Shown in pieces: positions 54,001-61,464 of a DNA stretch of 64,000 nucleotides (positions within the stretch are counted from its first letter, which is position 1; each line of letters starts with the position of its first letter). The stretch covers positions 682,001 through 746,000 of the forward strand of contig NZ_CP069620.1 in assembly GCF_026109735.1 (NCBI RefSeq), in the 5' to 3' direction. The notes under the pieces are model-generated. The model ran no database searches, was not told the origin of the DNA, and worked only from the letters and a program-made list of their open reading frames with translations. Position numbers and translations under genes: made by a program. This stretch comes from Salinimicrobium tongyeongense (GTDB lineage: Bacteria; Bacteroidota; Bacteroidia; Flavobacteriales; Flavobacteriaceae).

Positions 54001-57000
54001 TTTTGAAGGGGGGCTGTTTTCGGCTACGGGCATTGCCGTAAATGCCACAAATGGTTCCTTTTCCCCAAATGGCGTTCCTCCCGGAAATTATATTATCACT
54101 TATGCTTTTGATGATCCTTTATCCTGCGGATATCCACCTCTTACTACCGAAATAACCATTTTCGAGTCAGTTGCCATTACTTCGCAGCCTCAGGAAACAA
54201 GGATTTGCGAAGGGGAGGCTGTTAATCTTTCAGTAGAAGCTTCAGGAGACGGCTTAACCTATCAATGGTTCAAAGGCAGTGGAAGCGGTACGGCCATTTC
54301 AGGTGCAAATTCGGCTACTTACAGTATTCAGTCTTCGACGGAAGCAGATGAAGCTTACTATTACGTGGAAGTGAGCGGTGCCTCCCCCTGTTCCACCGTA
54401 AAATCTAATGAAGTACAACTGATCATTGATCAAAAAATGGAAATCCTGGCCCTCGTTTCCGATGCGGCTAATAATGAAATATGTGAAGGCGGTGCTGTTA
54501 CTTTCTCGGTTACTACTACTTCAGATGATGAAAACCTGGTATATCAATGGTTTGACAATTCCGGAAATCCAATTTCGGGAGCAAATCAAAGTACCTATAG
54601 CCTGGCAGGAGTTACTCCCGGCGATGCGGGGAATTATTCCGTAGAAATAGGAGGAGCCACAGGCTACAGCTGTAGTAAGCTTACCTCGAACAATATTGCG
54701 CTTGTTGTTAATGAAACCCCTAATGCCGATATTAGTTATTCGGGATCCTATTGTACTTCAGACTCGGGTGTCAAAAATGTCATTTTCGGGAATACTTCCG
54801 GAAATTATTCCGAAGGAACTTTTTCATATTCAGCAAATACTGCAGCTAATATCCTGAACCTCGACCCTGTTACCGGGGCCATAAATCCGGCAGCCAGTGA
54901 TCCGGGCATTTATACGGTCATTTATACTATTTCTGAAGCCGGGGGTTGTGCTTCCAGTGAAGAAACCACGCAGGTAACAATTACTGCCGCCCCCACTGCC
55001 AGTCTTGCTTTTGCAGGAGGTCAAACCGAATTTTGCAACGATAGCAGCCAGACTGCACTAACGCCTCAATTGACCGGAACCGGCAACTATACGGGAGGCA
55101 CTTTTTCAGGAATCCCGGGAATGGATCCTGAAAATGGCACTTTTGACCCGGCAGGTCTCACAGCGGGAACCTACACCCTCACCTACAACATTCCTGCTAC
55201 CAGCGGCTGCCCGGCCCGGGAGGTTTACCTGCCGGTTACGATACATGAAAAAATAGTTATTACTTCCGAACCTTTTCCTGTAGCTGTCTGTTCCGCAAAT
55301 AATACGCAGCTTGAAGTAGCGGCCTCAGGGGCCAGTTTGACTTACCAGTGGTATAAAGACGGGAATCCCGTTAACGGGGCTAACGCAGCGATCTATGAAA
55401 TTAAAACAGCCTCGGTAAACGAAGACCACGGCAACTATTACGTCATGGTAAGCGGAGCTGCTCACTGTGATGCTGTTTCTTCGGAAACTGTTACGGTGAC
55501 CGTAGATGAAAATATTGTGGTGACCACACAACCTCAGCCTCAGGAAGTTTGTGCGGGAGCAGAAATTAATCTTTCAGTTTCAGCAACAGCTTCGGGCGGG
55601 GCGCCAGGTTACCAATGGAGAAAGGATGGCGTAGCTCTGGAAGGAGCAAATTTGGCAAGCCTGGTAATTCCAAATGCCCAGGCCTCTGATGCCGGGCAGT
55701 ATGATGTGCTTATCACCGGGGCCGATGGATACGCCTGTGAGGAGGGGTTTTCAGAAATAGCTTCGGTCACCGTGAACGCTGCCCCATTTGTTGATGCCGG
55801 CAGCGCTATAGAAGCCTGTTCTACCAACACTGCTATCGCTGTTGGAAATGATGCCGTTGCAAGCAATTATGCGTCACTGGAATGGAGCACCACCGGCACG
55901 GGAACCTTTGACAATGTGAATGCTATGACCCCCAATTACCTTCCCGGCACCGGTGAAACCGGGGAAATCACCCTTACCCTTACGGCCATGGGCAATGGCG
56001 GATGTACTTCTGCATTTGATGAGGTGCTAATTACCATAAATGAACTTCCGGTGATCAACTCCTTCGGGTATGCACAATCAGAGTTTTGCGTCTCTGTCAA
56101 CACCGCACAGGCACCCGTGCTGAATATCTCAAATGCCACAATTTCTGAAGGGCTTTTTTCCTATTCCGGAGATACGGGGAATGTGCTCGATTTAAATCTT
56201 ACTTCCGGGGAAATAGATCCTTCCGGAAGTACACCGGGCAGATATTTTGTCACTTTTGAAATCCCAGAAAATGGTATTTGTACAGCCGTTTCTGAAACAG
56301 TCGAGCTGATTATTGGAGATCTTCCGGCAGCCGATTTCAGCTATACTCAGCCTGCTGTTTGCCGTGACACAAGGGCTGCAAACCCTTCCCTGAAGATCAA
56401 TGAAACCGGGCTTTTGTATACCGATACTGACTTTTTCAGCAACACTACGGGCCTGGTGTTTAAAGACGCATCTACAGGAGAAATTGATGTAGATGCAAGT
56501 GCTTCGGGAGCCCATATGGTTACCAGAACTGTAGATTATTCAGGAACAATGGAAGATGGCTGTGCTGCTGTTACATCTACTTTTGAAATATCTATTGATG
56601 ATAAGCCAGTGCCCGATTTTTCATACAATAGCAATCAATATTGTTCCAACGATCCTAATCCTCTTGTGCAATTTCCAACAGGTGCAGTGGCGGGAACTTT
56701 TTCAGAAAAAAACAATAACGGCGGACTCATTTTTGCAAACCCTGCCACCGGGGAGATCGATCTTGCTGCTTCCCAGCCGGGCTCATACGTGGTGGTTAAC
56801 ACTGTTGATAACCCTAATGACGCCTGTAACCCTGTTAGTGCTGAATTTGCTGTAACTATACAAAAGTTACCCGATGCAGGTTTCAGCTATCCTGCTTTTG
56901 CATTTTGTCAAAGTTCAGGCACTACCCCTGCTCCTGTAATAAGTGGAGACCCGGGCGGAACATTCACCGGTTCTGCGGGACTTGTAATAGATTCTGCCGG

Positions 57001-60000
57001 AGTCATAGACCTTGCCGCAAGTACCGCAAACCTTCCCAATGATCCTGCAAGTGTGCACACGGTTACCTACACCATCATGGCCAGCGGGGCCTGCCCGGAG
57101 GTTTCCACTAGCGTTGAGTTGCGAATAGACGTGCAACCTGAGGGCGGAGAGCTGTCTTTTGTAAAAGGCACTGAGGTTTTTGGCAGACTGTTTAGCACCT
57201 GTGAAATTTCAGAAAGAAATACCGGCCTCATTGCCGATCTCGTGCTATCAAATTATGAAGGTCAGATTATGGCATGGCAATACAAAACATTTTCGGGAAG
57301 CAGTGAGACCGTATTAAATTCTGATGGAACAAATTTTACCGGCACTACCCTTCCCGGGGCCACAATTGAAAGCCTTGGATTGACTGAAACTACGGTATTC
57401 CAGGTTCAAATAAGCAGTGGCTCCTGTACTGCGACCTCTCCTGTAGCTTCAAAAACAGCAATTTTAAGTGTTATTTCTTCGGATATTGAGCCTACTCCGG
57501 TAACTGCCGACAAGGCGGTGATTTGTATTGACGATCCGGTAGTGCTTACTGCAGGTAGCGGTTATGAATCGGGCACAGAAATAGGAGAAGGCGGTAATTT
57601 CGACAATTCGTCTATTACCAACCATGGCTGGACCATCATCAATAGTAATGGCAGCGAAGGAGATTTTAATTCCAGCGCAGACAATGGGAGGGCCAACAAC
57701 TGGCTTCGCACCAATCCCGTAGATCTTTGGACGGCGAACATCAATTCGCCAAATGACCTGTCACTGGTGCGGTATGACTCCGGTATTGGAAATGATGGCA
57801 ATAAAGGAATTGCAGTAGTTTCGGGTGCTTTTACCGGCTCTCAGTTAATTACTCCGGTGTTTAGCATTACAGCAATGGATGAAGCTATACTTAGATTTGA
57901 CCAGGCATACAATCTTACAGAGGCCGCAGCCATTATCGTAAAGATCACACGAGACGGTGGTAACACATGGGAGCAGCTCTATGTGAAAACAGGACCCGCA
58001 AAAAGCGGCCATACCAATGATTTTGGGGGTGGCGACAAAAATTCCCGCCCCGAGAATAAGATCGAAATTGACCTGGGTGATTATATGGGGCTTAGCAATC
58101 TACAAATACGTTTTAATTACAGGGGCCTTAGAGAGGGCGATGTATGGGCTGTAGACGGTATTAGTATTCCTGACGGCCCTGCAAATGTTGGTATGGTATG
58201 GCAGGATCATACCGGTGAGGTACCCGAAATAATAGGAACAAATTATACTGAAACCTGGTTCCCTAAACAAATAGGCTGGAATGTTTCAGATATCACCACA
58301 ACTCTTGAATACTCCAATGGATCATGTGAAACTGCTGTACATTCTGAAGAGATAAGGGTATTTGTATACGATAAGTGGACCACCGCTGTCACAGCTGATT
58401 ATGGCAGCTGCGGAAATATGCAGGTTAGGTTAACGGCTACAGCTACTGGAGCCATCTCGGGAGAAAGCCAGAGCTATCCTACTCCTGATGGCTATGTAGG
58501 TAAATGGAATATCTCAGGAAATGGCAAATTTTCAATAGCCAATATTGAACCTGCCGATACCAGCGACCCCATGTTCAACCCGAATATTATTTTTAGTGCC
58601 CATGATTTCAACTCCTTTAATGTAAGCTGGGAACTGCTGCCCGGGGAAAAAGATCCTGACGGAAATATCATAGAAAATCAAATTTGCCCTCCTGCACCCC
58701 AACCTCTTGAAGTAATTTTTAAACCCTGTACAGCTCTGGATTTTGATGGAGAAAACGACTTGATTGTTATAGAAGATGCTTATGCAGGCGTAAATAGTAT
58801 TGAAGCCTGGATAAGGCCCGAACTAGCCGGCGGAACAATAATATCGGGGCCAAATTTTCGTGTTACCACTCCGGCAAATGTCACCCCTAATTCCCGGTGG
58901 TACCACCTTGCTGTTTCTAACGGGAAACTGTATATAGACGGTATCGAAAAAAGTGATTTATCCCTGGGCAGTGGTTCAGGTTCCCAAACACTTATAGGTG
59001 CCGAATTGATCAATGGAAAACCTGCAAATCATTTTTCAGGCTGGATAGAAGAACTGAGATTGTGGAACAAGGCGCTCAGTGTTGATCAGATCCGTTTCCT
59101 GATGAACCAGCGGCTCATTGCAAACGGAGCACAAATGGGGGAACAGATTCCTATGGATGTTCCGGGAGGCCTTGACTATTCCGATCTTGCCGGTTACTAT
59201 CGGCTGATCTCTGCCGCACCCGAACCCCTGGCGAACAGCCCTGTAGCCTACCTTGAAGAAGACAAACCAACTAACGGATTCACTCCCGACAGGGCTGTAA
59301 CTCCATCTCCCGGCCGACTGGTCAATATGGAAACCAACCAGGAGAACACAGCTCCCCTCCCATATTTTTCGGGCAGCGACGGCGTTTGGGAGAATCAGGC
59401 AACCTGGCTACGCCCAAATGTTTGGGAGCTTCCAAATTCAGGGGCTGTAGATTGGAACATCGTGAGAACCTCTCATTCTATAACTTCGGGCAACAGGAAT
59501 ATCTCCCTGCTGGGATTAATATCAGAAGCCAATATTCTGGATATGGAAGGCGTAAATCCACCGGGCTGGACCAGCGGCGGCAGCGGAAACAGGCTTTTTA
59601 TCTCCCACTACCTTCTACTTAACGGCATCATTGACCTCAATGGAGAGTCACAGCTCATTCAACCAAATGGAAGTGTAGTAGATCAAACCAGTGGGATAGA
59701 CCGGCAGCTAACGGGTTACCTGGACCGGGACCAACAAGGCACCGCCAGCAGTTATAATTATAATTACTGGTCTTCGCCGGTGAGCCCCGGTAGCCTTAAT
59801 GCCGATTATTCTGTGGGAGCGGTAATGATGGACGGCACCACTCCTACTCCTGTCAATATCAATTTCGGCAATACATATCATCACGCCGATGCAGGTTTTA
59901 CAAGTCCGCGCAAAATAAGTGCTTACTGGCTGCACAAATTCCACGGCACGGCAAATAATTATTTCAGATGGGAACATATTGGTAGCACGGGAACTTTGCA

Positions 60001-61309
60001 GGTGGGAGAAGGCTACAGTATGAAAGGGACTTCGGGGGCAGCAGCAATTCTCGGTTCCCAAAACTATACTTTTAGAGGGCTTCCTAACAACGGCACAATT
60101 TTAATGGAGGCCATGAGTGCTACAGGCACAGGAGAGAACTACCTTCTTGGCAACCCCTATCCCTCAGCTATAGACACCAGGGAATTTATACGCGATAACA
60201 TGCGGGACGTGCCCAATGGCCGAAACGCTTCAAATATCTTTAACGGCACCATTTATTTTTGGTCCCATTTTGCAAATAAAACCCATTACCTCGAAGAATA
60301 TATTGGCGGTTATGCCACTTATAATCTCTCGGGCGGGGTAATTGCTGTGGCTATAGATGATCGCATAAATGCTACGGAAGATAAAGGCGGTCGCATTCCT
60401 CAACAATTCATTCCTGTAGGCCAGGGATTTTTTGTCAATACCGGTTTAGACCCTAAGATTGCAGAAGCTTCAAATATCACCATTCATGGAGGACAGGTGA
60501 CCTTTAAAAACAGCCAGAGATTTTTTATAACTGAAAACGACATCAACAAGTCAGTTTTTCATTCACAGGAAAAGAAAGATATCTTCGGAAAAGAGGAGGC
60601 AACTTCATCAACGGAAGAACAAGAACGTATTTGGCTGCAGTTCAAATCTCCAAAAGGATATCACCGTCAGATTTTAGCCACCGCCGATCCTAACGCCAGC
60701 GACAATTTCGATTTGGGATATGATGCCCCGCTCATAGAAAATAATGCTGAAGACATGTACTGGTATTTTAACAACAGTGAGTTTGTAATACAGGGCGTGA
60801 GGGATTTTGATCGGGAAAGGGAACTTCAGTTAGGACTCAAGATTAAAGAAAAAGGCAGTGTAAAGATTAGTATAGATGAGTTGGATAATATTGCAGATGA
60901 TAAAGCAATATTCCTGAAAGACAGCCTCAAAGGAATAGTACACAATCTTAGAGAGGAACCTTATATCACAGATGTTGATGAAGGCGTTTTTACAGAGCGT
61001 TTTAAACTTGTTTTTAAAGACAATACCCCAATAACAGCACCTGAAGATCCTGTGACTGTAGTAGAAGATGGTCCTTTTGAAGTGCTGTATGTAAATGGCA
61101 CCAGGAAAATTGTGATCAAAAATCCCGAATTGATCAGGGTGGATCGAATTTACCTGAACAACCTTTCAGGACAACAGGTACATATTTATTATAATATACC
61201 ATTAACAACAAAAGAGGAATTACCGGTAGAGCGATTCAGTTCGGGAGTATATGTTTTGAAGCTGCATACAGAACGCGGAATTGTGACAAAAAAAGTAGTT
61301 CTGGAGTAG
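51050..61309 (+). CDS. Giant secreted multidomain Ig/PKD-like, LamG protein with T9SS sorting domain
   Basis: 3419 residues from the ATG at 51050 (a GTG at 51044 would add two). Signal peptide about 1-26. Residues about 30-215 are Ig-like; about 220-760 hold several repeats of a PKD-like domain marked by YTWxLPAGW, NxCG and a start CPG/CxG; about 1040-1230 and 1400-1600 are further Ig-like repeats with TYQWYKDG. A beta-rich jelly-roll-like domain is at about 2170-2375 (DEAILRFDQAYN, GDVWAVDGISI), and a LamG/concanavalin-like domain at about 2560-2710 (LDFDGENDLIVIEDAY, IEAWIRPE, WYHLAVSNGKLYIDG, IEELRLWNKAL). Residues 2710-3340 are the YWSSPV/LGNPYPSAID type. The C-terminus (about 3357-3419) is a T9SS type A sorting domain ending SSGVYVLKLHTERG-VTKKVVLE. 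It is likely an adhesin or glycan-binding surface protein. Confidence 0.9.
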   Translation: MVKKLLGKIAVFWALILTPFISWGQECTDAVPTFSITNHTGSSICEGEPLNFSAAVSPSNPQIPYEYQWQVQVNGGAWTNISGFGAETANLSNYAAAIGSNRIRLQVTYCGGTTGVNTLTSNSSATITVYENKTGSVNISADKTHICPGEQITFSSSPFNHGGSGATYEWRLLSNNSILSTASTFTSAAIPDGGQVKLYMTSSVPCVDPFESNIINISHKAGMPSQPSAISIDTEPDTVICPETSVTFSVTSDPAASNYIWTLPTGWEGASTTNIITLTTGQAGATMQTISVKAENECGQSATTTLDVTVGPGIPATPSEIQITDEDNDGIICPGENITLSVTNDREATSYTWSLPAGWIGSSTSNSIAVSGIESGENGTVSVYSSNECSPGTSSSLSVSVNDPVPSMPGAITGANLVCTGIDATYSISAVPYADTYEWILDGKLINENTGTNFLFNSTAVGPHTLEVLAKNECGSSTVSSMIIEVDDGAPGAVKISNSNGESSFCEGATGLIFSVPADAKADNYSWTVPAGWIITSSNENSVTVTAGSFGQDGNISVTASSAQACGEVSDSFPVSVKHLVPPAPAGISGPAQVCMGSTNTFTVGSVNYATGYKWILSNGTSLTTTGPSVELPITSSGALGLTVLAINECGESSASPSFAIESFNSVPLKPGPIRSSLSSLNVCPPINGVTFTIDKTDHATDYTWNLPGGWYIVDGKGTESITVDISANVALSSGSVSVKANNTCGSSVASDPFVITLGKYVVADLGPDLTVCEVSAPISFTANVSFSNKSIKVVNIYSPDASGALPNPPNGPVKNFTFSYTPVAADFAKEYISIRLKTEDPKGECDSPIEEYNDEVKVYFRDKPSASFTSANSEVCYNTGTTLEISGTPNTTISYSNGASSFTANLDSSGKASVTTGNLLQTTTYTLMSIAYTNGAGCSENITGSTTILVNPIPNAVLTYNQDSFCNSDTQVYTPQFSNTAGIFEGGLFSATGIAVNATNGSFSPNGVPPGNYIITYAFDDPLSCGYPPLTTEITIFESVAITSQPQETRICEGEAVNLSVEASGDGLTYQWFKGSGSGTAISGANSATYSIQSSTEADEAYYYVEVSGASPCSTVKSNEVQLIIDQKMEILALVSDAANNEICEGGAVTFSVTTTSDDENLVYQWFDNSGNPISGANQSTYSLAGVTPGDAGNYSVEIGGATGYSCSKLTSNNIALVVNETPNADISYSGSYCTSDSGVKNVIFGNTSGNYSEGTFSYSANTAANILNLDPVTGAINPAASDPGIYTVIYTISEAGGCASSEETTQVTITAAPTASLAFAGGQTEFCNDSSQTALTPQLTGTGNYTGGTFSGIPGMDPENGTFDPAGLTAGTYTLTYNIPATSGCPAREVYLPVTIHEKIVITSEPFPVAVCSANNTQLEVAASGASLTYQWYKDGNPVNGANAAIYEIKTASVNEDHGNYYVMVSGAAHCDAVSSETVTVTVDENIVVTTQPQPQEVCAGAEINLSVSATASGGAPGYQWRKDGVALEGANLASLVIPNAQASDAGQYDVLITGADGYACEEGFSEIASVTVNAAPFVDAGSAIEACSTNTAIAVGNDAVASNYASLEWSTTGTGTFDNVNAMTPNYLPGTGETGEITLTLTAMGNGGCTSAFDEVLITINELPVINSFGYAQSEFCVSVNTAQAPVLNISNATISEGLFSYSGDTGNVLDLNLTSGEIDPSGSTPGRYFVTFEIPENGICTAVSETVELIIGDLPAADFSYTQPAVCRDTRAANPSLKINETGLLYTDTDFFSNTTGLVFKDASTGEIDVDASASGAHMVTRTVDYSGTMEDGCAAVTSTFEISIDDKPVPDFSYNSNQYCSNDPNPLVQFPTGAVAGTFSEKNNNGGLIFANPATGEIDLAASQPGSYVVVNTVDNPNDACNPVSAEFAVTIQKLPDAGFSYPAFAFCQSSGTTPAPVISGDPGGTFTGSAGLVIDSAGVIDLAASTANLPNDPASVHTVTYTIMASGACPEVSTSVELRIDVQPEGGELSFVKGTEVFGRLFSTCEISERNTGLIADLVLSNYEGQIMAWQYKTFSGSSETVLNSDGTNFTGTTLPGATIESLGLTETTVFQVQISSGSCTATSPVASKTAILSVISSDIEPTPVTADKAVICIDDPVVLTAGSGYESGTEIGEGGNFDNSSITNHGWTIINSNGSEGDFNSSADNGRANNWLRTNPVDLWTANINSPNDLSLVRYDSGIGNDGNKGIAVVSGAFTGSQLITPVFSITAMDEAILRFDQAYNLTEAAAIIVKITRDGGNTWEQLYVKTGPAKSGHTNDFGGGDKNSRPENKIEIDLGDYMGLSNLQIRFNYRGLREGDVWAVDGISIPDGPANVGMVWQDHTGEVPEIIGTNYTETWFPKQIGWNVSDITTTLEYSNGSCETAVHSEEIRVFVYDKWTTAVTADYGSCGNMQVRLTATATGAISGESQSYPTPDGYVGKWNISGNGKFSIANIEPADTSDPMFNPNIIFSAHDFNSFNVSWELLPGEKDPDGNIIENQICPPAPQPLEVIFKPCTALDFDGENDLIVIEDAYAGVNSIEAWIRPELAGGTIISGPNFRVTTPANVTPNSRWYHLAVSNGKLYIDGIEKSDLSLGSGSGSQTLIGAELINGKPANHFSGWIEELRLWNKALSVDQIRFLMNQRLIANGAQMGEQIPMDVPGGLDYSDLAGYYRLISAAPEPLANSPVAYLEEDKPTNGFTPDRAVTPSPGRLVNMETNQENTAPLPYFSGSDGVWENQATWLRPNVWELPNSGAVDWNIVRTSHSITSGNRNISLLGLISEANILDMEGVNPPGWTSGGSGNRLFISHYLLLNGIIDLNGESQLIQPNGSVVDQTSGIDRQLTGYLDRDQQGTASSYNYNYWSSPVSPGSLNADYSVGAVMMDGTTPTPVNINFGNTYHHADAGFTSPRKISAYWLHKFHGTANNYFRWEHIGSTGTLQVGEGYSMKGTSGAAAILGSQNYTFRGLPNNGTILMEAMSATGTGENYLLGNPYPSAIDTREFIRDNMRDVPNGRNASNIFNGTIYFWSHFANKTHYLEEYIGGYATYNLSGGVIAVAIDDRINATEDKGGRIPQQFIPVGQGFFVNTGLDPKIAEASNITIHGGQVTFKNSQRFFITENDINKSVFHSQEKKDIFGKEEATSSTEEQERIWLQFKSPKGYHRQILATADPNASDNFDLGYDAPLIENNAEDMYWYFNNSEFVIQGVRDFDRERELQLGLKIKEKGSVKISIDELDNIADDKAIFLKDSLKGIVHNLREEPYITDVDEGVFTERFKLVFKDNTPITAPEDPVTVVEDGPFEVLYVNGTRKIVIKNPELIRVDRIYLNNLSGQQVHIYYNIPLTTKEELPVERFSSGVYVLKLHTERGIVTKKVVLE

Positions 61310-61464
61310 AATTTGAAAACCCTGATTTAATATGTACTTACTAATTTTACCCCAAGCACATACACTTGGTCTATGTTTGAAGCTTTTAATCTATTAAAAT
61401 AAAGTAAAAATTTAAGACTTGATTTTTTTTCCTACTTTTACCACCTGATTTCTAATGGTTTGGT

